A DNA stretch of 64,000 nt from Alsobacter metallidurans (GTDB lineage: Bacteria > Pseudomonadota > Alphaproteobacteria > Rhizobiales > Beijerinckiaceae). This document shows positions 9,813 to 21,592 of the stretch, piece by piece. The notes below the pieces were generated by a model that was given only the letters and a program-made list of their open reading frames with translations, ran no database searches and was not told where the DNA came from. Numbering within the stretch: the stretch's first letter is position 1; every line of letters starts with the position of its first letter. Where the stretch lies: NCBI RefSeq assembly GCF_014636935.1, contig NZ_BMES01000003.1:434001-498000 (forward strand), given 5' to 3'. Both the position numbers and the translations under genes were made by a program.

Positions 9813-12443
9813 ATGACGTCCGAGCGCTACAACGCCCGCGAGGCGGAACCCAAGTGGCAGCGGGTCTGGGAAGAGCGTGAGCTGTTCCGCACCCGGAATG
9901 ATGATCCCCGCCCCAAATACTACGTGCTCGAGATGTTCCCGTACCCGTCGGGCCGCATCCATATGGGCCATGTCCGCAACTATGCGATGGGGGACGTGGT
10001 CGCCCGGTACAAGCGCGCCCGCGGCTTCAACGTGCTGCACCCGATGGGATGGGACGCCTTCGGCATGCCGGCCGAAAACGCCGCGATGGCGAACAAGGTT
10101 CACCCGGCCACGTGGACCTACGCCAACATCGCGACCATGCGTTCGCAGCTCAAGTCAATGGGCCTCTCGCTCGACTGGCATCGCGAAATAGCGACTTGCG
10201 ATCCAAGCTACTATAAGCACCAGCAGCGCCTGTTCCTCGATTTCATGGCCGCCGGCCTGGTGGATCGCAAGACCGCCAAGGTGAACTGGGACCCGGTGGA
10301 TCACACCGTGTTAGCCAACGAGCAGGTGATCGATGGCCGCGGCTGGCGCTCTGGGGCGGTTGTCGAACAGCGCGAACTGACGCAGTGGTTCTTCAAGATC
10401 ACGGACTTCGCCCAGGAACTGCACGACGCGCTCGACCAGCTCGACCGCTGGCCCGAGAAGGTGCGCCTCATGCAGCGCAACTGGATCGGCCGTTCCGAAG
10501 GTCTGATGGTTCGTTTCGCACTCGACTCGAAGACCTCTCCGGGTGGCGAGCGCGAACTCGAGATCTATACGACCCGGCCCGACACCCTGTTCGGCGCGAA
10601 GTTCCTTGCGATTGCTCCGGACCATCCGCTTGCGCGCGCCACCGCGGCCGGCAACGCTGATCTGGCCGCCTTCATCGAGGAGTGCAAGCGAACCGGAACC
10701 GCCCAGGAGGCCATCGACAAGGCCGAGAAGAAGGGCTTCGACACCGGCATTCGCGCCCGCCATCCCTTCGATCCCGCGTGGGAGCTGCCGGTTTATGTCG
10801 CCAACTTCATCCTGATGGAATACGGCACGGGCGCGATCTTCGGTTGCCCGGCGCATGACCAGCGCGATCTGGACTTCGTGAACCGGTATGGCCTGGGCAA
10901 TACCCCAGTCGTATGCCCACCCGACATCGCGCCCGAAGCCTTCGTGGTCACGGACGTGGCCTATGACGGCGACGGGCGCATGATCAACTCGCGCTTCCTC
11001 GACGGCATGACGATCGCCGAAGCCAAGGAGGAGGTCGCCCGTCGTCTCGAATCCGAATCGGTTGATGGCCGGCCGGTCGGGACTCGCAAGGTGAACTTCC
11101 GCCTGCGCGATTGGGGCGTGTCGCGGCAGCGCTATTGGGGTTGTCCGATCCCGATCATCCACTGCGACAGCTGCGGCGTTGTGCCGGTGCCGAAGGCGGA
11201 TCTTCCCGTCAAGTTACCCGAAGACGTGAGCTTCGACCTTCCCGGAAACCCGCTTGACCGACACCCCACCTGGAAAGCGGTGGACTGCCCGCAATGCGGC
11301 CGCGCGGCCCGCCGCGAAACCGACACCATGGACACCTTCGTGGACTCGTCCTGGTACTACTCGCGCTTCACCGATCCATGGCTCGACGAGGCCCCCACGG
11401 ATCGCGCTGTGGTCGACCACTGGCTGCCAGTGGACCAGTATATTGGCGGCATCGAGCACGCGATCCTGCATCTGCTGTACTCGCGCTTCTATACGCGCGC
11501 GATGCGGGCCGCCGGCCATGTGGGGCTCGACGAGCCATTCCGCGGCTTGTTCACGCAGGGCATGGTGGTCCACGAGACCTACAAGGGCCCCGACGGCGCC
11601 TGGGTCTCGCCCGCGGAGATCAGGATCGAGGCGGACGGCGCAGAGCGGCGCGCCACGCTGCTGTCCTCCGGCGAGCCGGTTGAGATCGGCGGCATCGAGA
11701 AGATGTCGAAATCCAAGCGCAATACCGTGGATCCGGACGACATCATCGGCACGTTCGGAGCCGATACGGCTCGATGGTTCATGCTGTCCGACTCTCCCCC
11801 CGAGCGCGACGTCATCTGGACCGAGGAGGGCGTCCAGGGCGCCTCCCGCTTCGTGCAGCGCCTTTGGCGGCTCACGGGCGAGATCGCCCGGGTTGCGGGG
11901 CCCGTAGGAGCCGAGGCGCCGGCCACGTTCACCACGGAGGCGCTCGCGATCCGCAAAGCCGCGCACCGGGCGCTGATCCGCACCGAAGAAGATGTCGAGC
12001 GGCTCCGCTTCAATCGTTGCGTGGCGCACGCCTACGAGCTTGCAAACGCCCTCTCGGCTGCGATCGGCGCCGTGACGGACGACACGGACCGTGACGACCT
12101 GGCCTTTGCGTTCAGGGAGGCCGGCGAGGTTCTGATCCAGATCGTCGCCCCGATGATGCCGCATCTCGCCGAGGAGTGCTGGTTGGCGCTCGGGCACACG
12201 CGCCTTGTCGCCGACCAGCCCTGGCCGGCCGCCGATCGCGCGCTGGTGGTCGAGGACGAAATCACGTTGCCGGTGCAGATCAACGGCAAGAAGCGCGCCG
12301 ACGTCACCGTAAGCCGGACGGCGTCGAGCGCTGAGGTCGAAGCCGCCGTGATGCAGCTCGAGGCGGTCCAGCGCGCGCTGGAGGGCAGGCCCGTTCGCAA
12401 GTTCGTGGTGGTACCGGGAAGGATCGTCAATGTCGTCGTATGA
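9813..12443 (+). CDS. leuS: Leucyl-tRNA synthetase
   Basis: Class Ia aminoacyl-tRNA synthetase, 876 residues. The HIGH motif is HMGH at residues 50-53; the KMSKS loop is at about 630-634 ([15 protein letters not shown]). The CP1 editing domain lies between, with [10 protein letters not shown]. The leucine-specific C-terminal domain ([11 protein letters not shown]) is complete. The gene overlaps lptE by 14 bp; leuS-lptE-holA is a conserved operon linking translation, LPS export and replication. Confidence 0.98.
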   Translation: MTSERYNAREAEPKWQRVWEERELFRTRNDDPRPKYYVLEMFPYPSGRIHMGHVRNYAMGDVVARYKRARGFNVLHPMGWDAFGMPAENAAMANKVHPATWTYANIATMRSQLKSMGLSLDWHREIATCDPSYYKHQQRLFLDFMAAGLVDRKTAKVNWDPVDHTVLANEQVIDGRGWRSGAVVEQRELTQWFFKITDFAQELHDALDQLDRWPEKVRLMQRNWIGRSEGLMVRFALDSKTSPGGERELEIYTTRPDTLFGAKFLAIAPDHPLARATAAGNADLAAFIEECKRTGTAQEAIDKAEKKGFDTGIRARHPFDPAWELPVYVANFILMEYGTGAIFGCPAHDQRDLDFVNRYGLGNTPVVCPPDIAPEAFVVTDVAYDGDGRMINSRFLDGMTIAEAKEEVARRLESESVDGRPVGTRKVNFRLRDWGVSRQRYWGCPIPIIHCDSCGVVPVPKADLPVKLPEDVSFDLPGNPLDRHPTWKAVDCPQCGRAARRETDTMDTFVDSSWYYSRFTDPWLDEAPTDRAVVDHWLPVDQYIGGIEHAILHLLYSRFYTRAMRAAGHVGLDEPFRGLFTQGMVVHETYKGPDGAWVSPAEIRIEADGAERRATLLSSGEPVEIGGIEKMSKSKRNTVDPDDIIGTFGADTARWFMLSDSPPERDVIWTEEGVQGASRFVQRLWRLTGEIARVAGPVGAEAPATFTTEALAIRKAAHRALIRTEEDVERLRFNRCVAHAYELANALSAAIGAVTDDTDRDDLAFAFREAGEVLIQIVAPMMPHLAEECWLALGHTRLVADQPWPAADRALVVEDEITLPVQINGKKRADVTVSRTASSAEVEAAVMQLEAVQRALEGRPVRKFVVVPGRIVNVVV

Positions 12444-12957
12444 CCTGGCCCGCCGGACGCTGCGCTCCGGCCTGATCCTCGGCCTGCTCGCGTTACCGCT
12501 GGCCGGATGCTTTCGTCCGCTCTACGGAGTAGCGGCCGGAGGCGGCTCGGTCGAGGCGGCGCTCCGCGGCATTGTCGTGGACGAGGTTCAGGACCGCATC
12601 GGCCATTACCTCGTCCAGGAACTCGGCTTCGAGCTCAACGGCTCCGGCGAGCAAACCGCGGCGCGGTACCGACTCTCAATGACTGTCAAGGAAACCATTC
12701 AGGCCGCGGTGGTGAACACCACCACGGGGCGCGCTGATGCGGCCACCATCCTCGCCACCGTCAACTTCACGCTGACAGAGATCGCCACCAAGAAGCAGAT
12801 CATGCAGGCCGTCGCGTTCGGGACGGCGTCCTATGATCGTTCGCCGCAGCGGTTTGCAGCCGTCCGCGCTGCGCGCGACGCCGAGATCCGCGTTGCGAAG
12901 ACGCTGGCCGATCAGCTGCGCACCCGCATTGCCGCCAAGCTGGCGACCGGGACCTGA
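12430..12957 (+). CDS. lptE: LPS-assembly lipoprotein LptE
   Basis: Outer-membrane lipoprotein that plugs the LptD barrel during lipopolysaccharide export. 175 residues with a type II signal sequence; lipobox LAGC places lipidated Cys27, followed by FRPLYG, a typical alphaproteobacterial LptE start. Overall sequence conservation in this family is low, so the call rests on the lipobox, length and the leuS-lptE-holA context. It starts inside the 3' end of leuS and ends directly before holA. Confidence 0.85.
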   Translation: MSSYDLARRTLRSGLILGLLALPLAGCFRPLYGVAAGGGSVEAALRGIVVDEVQDRIGHYLVQELGFELNGSGEQTAARYRLSMTVKETIQAAVVNTTTGRADAATILATVNFTLTEIATKKQIMQAVAFGTASYDRSPQRFAAVRAARDAEIRVAKTLADQLRTRIAAKLATGT

Positions 12958-12958
12958 G

Positions 12959-13978
12959 GTGGCGACCCGCAAGGCGCATGAGGTCGATTCGTTTCTGCGC
13001 CGGCCCGACCCCGCTTTCACGGTTTTCCTCATCTATGGCCCGAATGGGGGCCTGGTGAACGAGCGCGCCCGCGCGCTCGCCAGAAGGTTCGTCGAGAATC
13101 CCGAGGATGCGTTCCAGCTTGTCCGCCTGGAGGGCGACGACATCGCATCCGACCCGTCGCGCATCGCCGACGAGGCGAACACCATCGGGTTGTTTGGCGG
13201 CCGGCGGTCGATCTGGGTTCGGGCCGGATCCCGCAACATCGCTCCCCTGATCCAGCCGTTGCTGGCCGTCCCGCCGCAGGACGCGCGTGTGGTTGTCGAG
13301 GCCGGCGATCTCGCTGCACGCAATCCGCTGCGCACCGCCGTAGAAGGGGCCCGGACCGCCATGGCGCTGCCGTGCTATGCGGATGAGGGGCGGGACTTGC
13401 CAGGCATCATCGATGGCGTCCTTGCCGAATGGGGCCTCACGGCCGACCGCGACGCCAAGGAACTGCTGCGGCAAAGCCTTTCGCCCGATCGGCTCCTGAT
13501 CCGTCGTGAACTCGAAAAGCTGGCCTGCTACGCCGACGGCGCCGCGGCCGTCTCGCTGCGTGATGTTGAAGCTGTCGTGGCGGACGCAGGCGTTTCCGTT
13601 CTCGACACGGTGCTGGACGCCATCTTCCTTGGCGACATGCACGAGCTTGATCGCGGCCTGTCTCGGCTAGCGCAGGAGGGGGAGGATGCGGGCGTGCTGG
13701 TCGGCGCAGCGCTTCGTCACGCGATGATGCTGCACAAGGCGCGGATCAACCTCGACGCCGGCATGGACATGGACCGTGTCACGGACGTGTCCCGGATCTT
13801 TTTCAAACGCAAACAGGCTTTCCAGCGCCAGCTCGCCAAATGGCCGCGCCTGACGCTTGAAAGCGCCATCGCAACCCTGCGGGAGGCGCAGGCTCAGGCC
13901 CGCCGGAACGGCGGGCTCGCGATGTCGCTCGCGTCCCGCGCATTCATAACGGTCGCGATGCGGGCCAGCCGTAGCTAA
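12959..13978 (+). CDS. holA: DNA polymerase III subunit delta
   Basis: Clamp-loader delta subunit that opens the beta clamp. About 339 residues from GTG 12959, one base after the lptE stop. Family landmarks: FLIYGPNGGLVNERARALAR near the N-terminus, LEGDDIASDPSRIADEA, LFGGRRSIWV, and the C-terminal collar domain. The nucleotide-binding fold lacks a functional Walker A, as normal for delta. Upstream in-frame starts lie within lptE and are not needed. Confidence 0.9.
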   Translation: MATRKAHEVDSFLRRPDPAFTVFLIYGPNGGLVNERARALARRFVENPEDAFQLVRLEGDDIASDPSRIADEANTIGLFGGRRSIWVRAGSRNIAPLIQPLLAVPPQDARVVVEAGDLAARNPLRTAVEGARTAMALPCYADEGRDLPGIIDGVLAEWGLTADRDAKELLRQSLSPDRLLIRRELEKLACYADGAAAVSLRDVEAVVADAGVSVLDTVLDAIFLGDMHELDRGLSRLAQEGEDAGVLVGAALRHAMMLHKARINLDAGMDMDRVTDVSRIFFKRKQAFQRQLAKWPRLTLESAIATLREAQAQARRNGGLAMSLASRAFITVAMRASRS

Positions 13979-13990
13979 TCAGCCGCAAGC

Positions 13991-14860
13991 TCAGTGTCGT
14001 AGGCGACGGCAGAGCGCATCCAGCTGGTCGAGTGTCTTGTAGCGGATCTTGACCTCGCCACCACGGGCGCCATGGTGGATCGTCACTACCATTCCGAGCA
14101 CGTCTTCCAGCGCTTTCTCGAGCGCCCGTGTATCCGGATCCTTGTCAGCCCGAACCTTGGGCGCGGGCGCAGCCGCTTGCGCGTGGACGTCCTGCGACAT
14201 CTTCTCGACGTCGCGCACATTCATGCCCTTCTCGACAATCCGGCGTGCAGCCGACTCCGGGTCGGGCATCGTCAGTAGCGCGCGGGCGTGACCGGCGGTG
14301 AGCTGGCCGTCGGCGACCATCGCCTTCACGGGTTCGGGCAGCTTCAGCAACCGCATGGTGTTGGCGACATGGCTGCGGCTTTTGCCAATGATGCGGGCGA
14401 GATCCTGCTGCGAATAGTCGAATTCGGTGGCCAATTGCTCGTAGCCCAACGCCTCTTCGAGCGCGTTCAGGTCGGCGCGCTGGACGTTCTCCACGATCGC
14501 CAGCTCAAGCGCCTCACGATCCGTCGCCTCCACCAGGATGACTGGAGCTTCATGAAGTCCGGCGCGCTGCGCGGCGCGCCAACGGCGTTCTCCGGCGATG
14601 ATCTCGTAGACATCCGCGAGACCAGGCAGTGTGCGCACCAGAATAGGCTGGATGATGCCTTTCTCGCGGATTGAGGCCGCAAGGTCTTCCAGGTCACTCT
14701 CCTCGAAGGTCTTTCGAGGGTTCCGGGGATTTGGACGTAGAAATTCAACTGGAACGCGCCGCTGCCCCTTTGCGCGCTCGACGGCCGCAACTTCGTCTCC
14801 AACGTCGCCGATCAGGGCCGCCAAGCCGCGACCAAGGCGGGACCGCGCCTCTTCAGCCAT
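13991..14860 (-). CDS. parB: Chromosome-partitioning protein ParB
   Basis: parS-binding CTP-dependent clamp for chromosome segregation, 289 residues. N-terminal basic start SRLGRGLAALIGD (ParA-contact region). ParB/Sulfiredoxin domain with NPRNPRKTFEESDL and the CTP-binding GERRWRAAQRAG box. Central HTH with YSQQDLARIIGKSRSHVANTMRLLKLP, and a C-terminal dimerisation domain (about 230-289). It is 33 bp downstream of parA. Nearby parS sites at 16325-16340 and 31441-31498 are its expected targets. Convergent with holA, gap 12 bp. Confidence 0.97.
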   Translation of the reverse strand: MAEEARSRLGRGLAALIGDVGDEVAAVERAKGQRRVPVEFLRPNPRNPRKTFEESDLEDLAASIREKGIIQPILVRTLPGLADVYEIIAGERRWRAAQRAGLHEAPVILVEATDREALELAIVENVQRADLNALEEALGYEQLATEFDYSQQDLARIIGKSRSHVANTMRLLKLPEPVKAMVADGQLTAGHARALLTMPDPESAARRIVEKGMNVRDVEKMSQDVHAQAAAPAPKVRADKDPDTRALEKALEDVLGMVVTIHHGARGGEVKIRYKTLDQLDALCRRLRH

Positions 14861-14893
14861 TTCTTACTCCCGACGATGTCGTATACGAAACGA

Positions 14894-15745
14894 TCAACCC
14901 GCCTGCAGGGCGCGCTCTCGCTGGATGATTTCGGACGCGAGCTTCAGATACGCCTGCGAGCCGGTGCATTTCAGGTCATACAGCAGCACCGGCTTCCCGT
15001 AGGACGGCGCCTCGGATACCCGGACGTTACGCGGTATCACCGTGTCGTACACTTTGTCGCCCATGAACTGGCGAACATCCTGGACAACCTGGTTGGACAG
15101 GTTGTTGCGGGGATCGAACATGGTGAGCACAATGCCGTGAATGCTGAGCGACGGATTCAGCGCCGACCGGACCTGCTCCACCGTCTTCAGCAACTGGCTA
15201 AGCCCCTCCAGCGCAAAGAACTCGCATTGCAAGGGCACCAGCACGGCGCCGGCTGCCACCATTGCGTTGATGGTCAGCAGGTTGAGGGATGGCGGGCAGT
15301 CAACGAGCACATAGGTGAAACCCTCTTCGCCAGTGGCCTGCTGGTGGGCGTGAAGAGCCCCCACCGCGTCACGGAGGCGATGAACGCGGTCCCGCTCCGC
15401 CGCGATTTCAAGCTCTACACCAAGCAGATCTAGCGTCGATGGGGCAACCGAGAGACGCGGCACGGCCGTCTCCTGGACGGTGTCATGGAGCGACGCTTCG
15501 CCAACGAGGACATTATACGTGGAAATCTTCCGGCTCTTGCGATCAATGCCGAGCCCGGTTGACGCATTGCCCTGTGGATCAAGATCGACGATCAACACGC
15601 GTTCGCCGATCGCCGCAAGCGCTGTGCCCAGGTTGATGGCCGTCGTGGTTTTTCCGACGCCACCCTTCTGGTTGGCGAGCGCAAGCACACGAGGCCGATT
15701 GCCGGACCGACTGAGACGAATGGAGTCGAAGGTCATCACCGCCAC
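14894..15745 (-). CDS. parA: Chromosome-partitioning ATPase ParA
   Basis: Walker-type ATPase that drives movement of the ParB-parS complex, 283 residues. Deviant Walker A KGGVGKTTT at about residues 27-35, Walker A' LIVDLDPQGN, Walker B YVLVDCPPSLN. The C-terminal part carries PRNVRVSEAPSYGKPV. It lies 3 bp after rsmG and before parB in the same direction, the conserved gidAB-parAB arrangement near the origin. Confidence 0.97.
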   Translation of the reverse strand: MAVMTFDSIRLSRSGNRPRVLALANQKGGVGKTTTAINLGTALAAIGERVLIVDLDPQGNASTGLGIDRKSRKISTYNVLVGEASLHDTVQETAVPRLSVAPSTLDLLGVELEIAAERDRVHRLRDAVGALHAHQQATGEEGFTYVLVDCPPSLNLLTINAMVAAGAVLVPLQCEFFALEGLSQLLKTVEQVRSALNPSLSIHGIVLTMFDPRNNLSNQVVQDVRQFMGDKVYDTVIPRNVRVSEAPSYGKPVLLYDLKCTGSQAYLKLASEIIQRERALQAG

Positions 15746-15748
15746 TTT

Positions 15749-16381
15749 CTAAAGCGACGCGGGGCGAACATTCTGAATAAGCAGGATTCGGGCCTTCGAA
15801 TCCGTGCGGCTCGCCACTGTCGCGTGGTCGAATGTCCAATATTTAGAGGCCTGGGTCAATTCGGCGTCTATATCTTGCCCCTTTGGGAACACCCCCAAGG
15901 CCTCACCTTTCAACACCTGATTGGTCAACTCCAGCAGCTTGTCCAGCGGCGCGAGAGCGCGCGCTGTCACAGCTTCGATGCTTAGCGCCGGCAACACTGC
16001 TTCAATCCGACCGGAGTGCACCGTCGCCGGCAGAGCCAGCGTGCGGACCACTTCTCGGAGAAACCCACACTTACGCCCGTTGCTCTCAACGAGGTGAACA
16101 TGGGATCCGGATACTCCCTTCAGCAAAATAGCAAGCACCAAGCCTGGAAATCCGGCCCCGGACCCCAAGTCAGCTAAAACCTTTCGATGTTCCAGACAAT
16201 CCAACAGCTGTGCGCTATCTGCGATGTGGCGCTCCCAAACATCATCCAACGTGCGTGGGCCCACTAAATTCTTCACCCGCTGCCATCGAACAAGAGACGA
16301 AACGAATTCGTCCAGCATGGCTGCCGTTTCACGTGAAACACCGAGGGATTTGAGCACTCGTTCGCGGGAGACGTTCGTCAC
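15749..16381 (-). CDS. rsmG: 16S rRNA m7G527 methyltransferase RsmG (GidB)
   Basis: SAM-dependent methyltransferase modifying G527 of 16S rRNA, 210 residues. SAM motif [17 protein letters not shown], followed by [18 protein letters not shown] start overlaps the mnmG stop (GTGA). Residues GVSRETAAM are encoded by a near-perfect parS sequence at 16325-16340, so this stretch is constrained at DNA level as well as protein level. Confidence 0.95.
   Translation of the reverse strand: MTNVSRERVLKSLGVSRETAAMLDEFVSSLVRWQRVKNLVGPRTLDDVWERHIADSAQLLDCLEHRKVLADLGSGAGFPGLVLAILLKGVSGSHVHLVESNGRKCGFLREVVRTLALPATVHSGRIEAVLPALSIEAVTARALAPLDKLLELTNQVLKGEALGVFPKGQDIDAELTQASKYWTFDHATVASRTDSKARILLIQNVRPASL
16325..16340. 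other. parS centromere site (ParB-binding)
   Basis: 15 of 16 bases match the universal chromosomal parS TGTTTCACGTGAAACA; the 14-bp palindromic core GTTTCACGTGAAAC (16326-16339) is perfect. It lies inside the 5' part of rsmG, about 0.6 kb upstream of parA, as in many alphaproteobacteria. Probable primary ParB nucleation site. Confidence 0.92.
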
Positions 16382-18237
16382 GGATGCGAACCAATCGCGC
16401 GTGCGCTAGCGGCAATCACCGCCAGGGCGGCAGGGGTCATACCTTCCAAACGACTGGCCTGGCCTAAAGTGCATGGCCGAACAATGCTCAGCCTTGCTCT
16501 TAGTTCGGCAGACAAGCCGGGCAGGCCATCGTACCGCATCGCTGATGGCAGTGCGGCAGCCTCGTCCCGCTGGAACGCCTCGATGTCCCGCTCCTGACGG
16601 TCCAGGTAAACCGAGTAAGTGGCGTCGACGCACAGCCTGTCGGCGATTCTATCCGGGATGGCGCCCAGCTCAGGCCAGATGCGGACAAGATCCTGAAACG
16701 CGATGCTGGGATAAGACAACAGCTCAAATGCCGAGCGCGACACGCCGTCCTGGTTGAGGCGCAGGCCAGCCTTGGCGGCGTCCGATGGCGTAATTCGGAG
16801 GTTTTGCAACTGAGCGCGTCCGCCATCCAGGGCAGCCTTCATCTCCGCATAGGCAAGCTGCCGCGGCGAACCCACAACGCCGGCCTGGGCCCCCCAAGCT
16901 GTAAGCCGATCGCCGGCGTTGTCGGCCCTAAGCGAAAGACGGTACTCGGCGCGCGACGTGAACATTCGATACGGCTCGGTGACTCCTCGGGTCACCAGGT
17001 CGTCGATCATGACGCCGAGATAAGCTTGGGTCCGGTCGATCGTCATTGGCGCCTGCGCACCAGCCACGCGGGCGGCGTTGAGACCCGCGAGCAGGCCCTG
17101 AGCCGCAGCTTCCTCATACCCGGTCGTTCCGTTGATCTGACCGGCCAGGAAGAGCCCCGATAGCGCCTTGGTCTCGAGCGTCGGGAAAAGGCAGCGTGGA
17201 TCAACGTAGTCGTACTCAATCGCGTAGCCCGGCCGGCGCATAACCGCAGACTCGAGGCCCGGTATCGTGGCGATCATCTCGCGCTGAACATCCACTGGCA
17301 GCGACGTCGAGATGCCATTGGGATAAACGGTGTCGTCGTCCAGCCCCTCCGGCTCCAGAAAAATCTGATGGCTCGTCTTTTCGGCGAAGCGAACGACCTT
17401 GTCCTCGATGGAGGGGCAATAGCGCGGGCCACGACCCTGGATTGCGCCGGTATACAGCGGCGCGCGGTCCATGTTGCGGCGGATCACCTCGTGGGTGTGA
17501 GGCGTCGTGTAGGTGATCCCACACGAGACCTGCTGAACGTCCAGCCGATCGGTCATAAATGAAAACGGCTCCGGGGGATCGTCGCCGGCCTGCATCTCCA
17601 ACGCGCCCCAGGCGATCGTCGCCCCGTCGAGGCGTGCGGGCGTTCCGGTCTTCAACCGGCCGAGGGGCAGCGCGAGACTCGCCAGCGAGGCAGCAAGCGA
17701 GATCGAGGGCGCTTCCCCCATGCGCCCAGCCGGCTTTTGCTCGTCGCCGATATGGATGAGCCCGTTCAGGAACGTTCCGGTGGTGAGCACGACCGACCGG
17801 GCGGCCAGTTCGCGGCCATCCGCAAGCCTCACCCCTTGAACAGCTCCCTCCTTGTGCATTAGTTCCGCTGCCTCACCCTCCACAATGGTGAGCCCCGCGG
17901 TGGCGAGCAGGATTTCCTGAACGGCTTTTCGATAGAGCTTTCTGTCGGCCTGGGCCCGAGGACCACGAACGGCTGGCCCTTTGCGACGGTTCAGCACGCG
18001 GAACTGGATGCCGCCTCGGTCGGCAGCCAGACCCATGACACCATCCAGCGCATCGATCTCCCGGACCAGATGGCCCTTTCCGAGGCCTCCGATGGCCGGA
18101 TTGCACGACATTTCCCCAACGGTGGCGAAGCGGTGGGTCAGCAGCGCAGTGCGGGCGCCCATGCGGGCCGCAGCGGCGGCCGCTTCCGTCCCCGCGTGGC
18201 CTCCGCCAATGACGATAACATCGAATTGCTCACTCAT
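16378..18237 (-). CDS. mnmG: tRNA uridine-5-carboxymethylaminomethyl synthesis enzyme MnmG (GidA)
   Basis: FAD enzyme that with MnmE makes cmnm5U34 in tRNA wobble positions. About 619 residues from ATG 18237 ([16 protein letters not shown]); the frame is open 12 codons upstream to 18273. FAD-binding [10 protein letters not shown] at the N-terminus, [24 protein letters not shown] and [15 protein letters not shown] signatures, and the C-terminal MnmE-contact domain. Overlaps rsmG by 4 bp. mnmE lies directly upstream in the same direction. Confidence 0.97.
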   Translation of the reverse strand: MSEQFDVIVIGGGHAGTEAAAAAARMGARTALLTHRFATVGEMSCNPAIGGLGKGHLVREIDALDGVMGLAADRGGIQFRVLNRRKGPAVRGPRAQADRKLYRKAVQEILLATAGLTIVEGEAAELMHKEGAVQGVRLADGRELAARSVVLTTGTFLNGLIHIGDEQKPAGRMGEAPSISLAASLASLALPLGRLKTGTPARLDGATIAWGALEMQAGDDPPEPFSFMTDRLDVQQVSCGITYTTPHTHEVIRRNMDRAPLYTGAIQGRGPRYCPSIEDKVVRFAEKTSHQIFLEPEGLDDDTVYPNGISTSLPVDVQREMIATIPGLESAVMRRPGYAIEYDYVDPRCLFPTLETKALSGLFLAGQINGTTGYEEAAAQGLLAGLNAARVAGAQAPMTIDRTQAYLGVMIDDLVTRGVTEPYRMFTSRAEYRLSLRADNAGDRLTAWGAQAGVVGSPRQLAYAEMKAALDGGRAQLQNLRITPSDAAKAGLRLNQDGVSRSAFELLSYPSIAFQDLVRIWPELGAIPDRIADRLCVDATYSVYLDRQERDIEAFQRDEAAALPSAMRYDGLPGLSAELRARLSIVRPCTLGQASRLEGMTPAALAVIAASARAIGSHP

Positions 18238-18288
18238 GGATTTTCCATAGCTCGCTGCGCCGCGCTTCGCCACAGCCAGCCGCGGCGA

Positions 18289-18304
18289 TGTTCCACGTGA
18301 ATCT
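18289..18304. other. Degenerate parS-like site between mnmE and mnmG
   Basis: TGTTCCACGTGAATCT matches the parS consensus at 13 of 16 positions, keeping the central CCACGTGAA. It lies at the 3' edge of mnmE, 1.95 kb from the rsmG parS. It could be a weaker secondary ParB site or chance. Confidence 0.4.
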
Positions 18305-19619
18305 ATTTGCCGATGCAGAAGTTTGAAAACACCTTGTCGAGAATGTCTTCCGATGTGACGCGGCCGATCAGCCCGTCGAGGCTCCTCAGCGCCAGACGCA
18401 GATCCTCCGCCAGGAACTCGATAGGACCGGCATGGTCGAGGGATTGTTCTGCTCGCTCCAAATGGTCTTTCGCTGTTTGCAGAGCGACGCGATGCCGCGC
18501 GCGGGTGACAACGCCGCCGCGTTCAAGTTCTTCGCTCAAGCGGTGAACAACCGCAGCGTGAAGGGCGTCCAGCCCGATTCCGGCCACAACCGAAATCGCG
18601 AGCGCCCCAAAATCGTCTGACCGTTCCGGCTCTGAATCGATCTTCGAACGAACTCTCAGGATCGGAACACTCGCTAACTCTTCGTCGATGACGCCGCTAT
18701 CAGGATCCAGCCATATAACGAGGTCCGCTCCTTTGGCGCGGTCCCGCGCACGTCGCATGCCTACTTGCTCCACGAAGTCTCGGGCGGCGTGGAGCCCTGC
18801 CGTATCAATGAGCCGCACCGGAAGGCCGTCCAGTTCGAGGTCGACCTCGATCAGGTCTCGTGTCGTTCCCGGAATGGGCGTGACGATTGCGGCCTCCCTG
18901 CCTGACCACCAATTTAAAAGCGTGGACTTTCCGGCATTGGGCGGTCCCGCGATCACGACTGTGAACCCGTCGCGAAGCCTCTCCGCGCCGCGCCTGTCCA
19001 GCTCGGCCGCGATTGCGCGAGCAACGGACGCCACCGACGCTCTCGCGGCCGGCGGCATCACGTCTCCAACGTCGTGTTCGTCCGAGAAATCAAGCGAAGC
19101 CTCGATCAGCGCCGACGCCTCGATCAGCGCGTCGCGCCAGCCCGCAACCACGCGGGCGAGGCCGCCGCCGAATTGTCCGAGCGCCTGGAGGCGCTGTCGA
19201 TCCGTCTCCGAATCGATCAGGTCGGCGATGGCCTCCGCCTGGGTAAGATCGAGCTTGCCGTTCAGGAGCGCACGGCGGGTGAACTCCCCCGCCTCGGCCG
19301 GACGCAGCCCGGGCATACTGGCCAGCGCGCGGATCAGGGCGCCCTGAATGGCCCGGCCGCCATGAATGTGAAACTCGGCGACGTTCTCGCCCGTGAAGCT
19401 GTGAGGGGCCTCGAACCTCAGCACGAGAGCCTGATCGATAACGCCGTCCGGCCCGGCCAATGTGCGGATGCTGGCGACGCGCGGCTGTGGCACGCCTCCG
19501 GTGAGCTGGAGCAGAACGTCGTCGACGGCAGGCCCACTCAACCGAACGACGCTGATCGCCGCGCGGCCCGCCGCCGTTGCGACAGCGTAGATCGTTTGCG
19601 CGTCGACACCCGTTTGCAT
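18303..19619 (-). CDS. mnmE: tRNA modification GTPase MnmE (TrmE)
   Basis: Potassium-activated GTPase partner of MnmG, 438 residues. N-terminal tetrahydrofolate-binding domain ([22 protein letters not shown]). Embedded G domain with G1 [13 protein letters not shown]2 [12 protein letters not shown] and G3 DTAG. The C-terminal CIGK motif (C-x-G-K) is the family active-site tail. A run of signals typical of this family at the correct spacing leaves little doubt. Upstream is rho, separated by 76 bp containing a GC-rich hairpin. Confidence 0.96.
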   Translation of the reverse strand: MQTGVDAQTIYAVATAAGRAAISVVRLSGPAVDDVLLQLTGGVPQPRVASIRTLAGPDGVIDQALVLRFEAPHSFTGENVAEFHIHGGRAIQGALIRALASMPGLRPAEAGEFTRRALLNGKLDLTQAEAIADLIDSETDRQRLQALGQFGGGLARVVAGWRDALIEASALIEASLDFSDEHDVGDVMPPAARASVASVARAIAAELDRRGAERLRDGFTVVIAGPPNAGKSTLLNWWSGREAAIVTPIPGTTRDLIEVDLELDGLPVRLIDTAGLHAARDFVEQVGMRRARDRAKGADLVIWLDPDSGVIDEELASVPILRVRSKIDSEPERSDDFGALAISVVAGIGLDALHAAVVHRLSEELERGGVVTRARHRVALQTAKDHLERAEQSLDHAGPIEFLAEDLRLALRSLDGLIGRVTSEDILDKVFSNFCIGK

Positions 19620-19695
19620 TCACCAACTCCCAAATGAGAGCGGCGGCCCGTGAGCCGCCGCCTGTCGTTTCAGAGCCGAATCAACACTGACCCGA

Positions 19696-20961
<1,266 letters not shown>

Positions 20962-21166
20962 GGGTATGTCCTGGGAGTCGCGGCCCTGACCGGGCGTCTG
21001 CGAGCGGTGGGTGAGAAAAACGTGGGACCGAATGCATCGGTTCCGGGAGTGGGGTCGGCCGGGGCGTCGGGAAACCGAGCCACGAGGAAGACCAAACCAC
21101 TGCTTGGGGAGGCGTTCGAGCGATAACGCGTTTTGCGCCTCAGCACAAGTCCCAGCCGTTCTCGCC

Positions 21167-21592
21167 TCAGAACGGCTTGACGATCACCAGGATGACGATC
21201 CCGATCATCAACACGGTGGGGACTTCATTGAGGATTCGATAGAAGCGGGCCGGCTTCTCGTTTCGATCGGCCGCGAAATTCTTGACGTAGCGCGACAGCA
21301 TTCCGTGAACGCCGGACATCAGCAGCACGAGCGCGAACTTGCCGTGGAACCAGCCCGCCTTCCACCAGCCGCCCTGCCACACGAGCCAGAGCCCGGCGAT
21401 CCACGCGACGATCATCGCCGGATTGATGATCGCCTTCAGGAGACGCCGCTCCATCAGCTTCAAGGTCTCGGACTTGTCCGATCCCTTCACGGCGTCCGCG
21501 TGGTACACGAAGAGCCGGGGTAGATAGAGCATGCCGGCCATCCAGGCGATGATCGCGATGACGTGCAGCGCCTTGATCCAGTCGTAGCTCAC
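21167..21592 (-). CDS. hemJ: Protoporphyrinogen IX oxidase HemJ (UPF0093/CopD-like)
   Basis: Membrane haem-biosynthesis enzyme of alphaproteobacteria, 141 residues with four predicted transmembrane helices. Family landmarks: [27 protein letters not shown] with the haem-ligand His, [14 protein letters not shown], and [18 protein letters not shown] start overlaps the hemE stop by 4 bp (GTGA), so it is translated with hemE. The two genes act in the same pathway (steps making coproporphyrinogen and later oxidising protoporphyrinogen). Confidence 0.88.
   Translation of the reverse strand: MSYDWIKALHVIAIIAWMAGMLYLPRLFVYHADAVKGSDKSETLKLMERRLLKAIINPAMIVAWIAGLWLVWQGGWWKAGWFHGKFALVLLMSGVHGMLSRYVKNFAADRNEKPARFYRILNEVPTVLMIGIVILVIVKPF

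Noticed and set aside
19640-19661. GC-rich hairpin between rho and mnmE (8-bp stem)
   Set aside because: No T-tract on either strand; not counted as a terminator.
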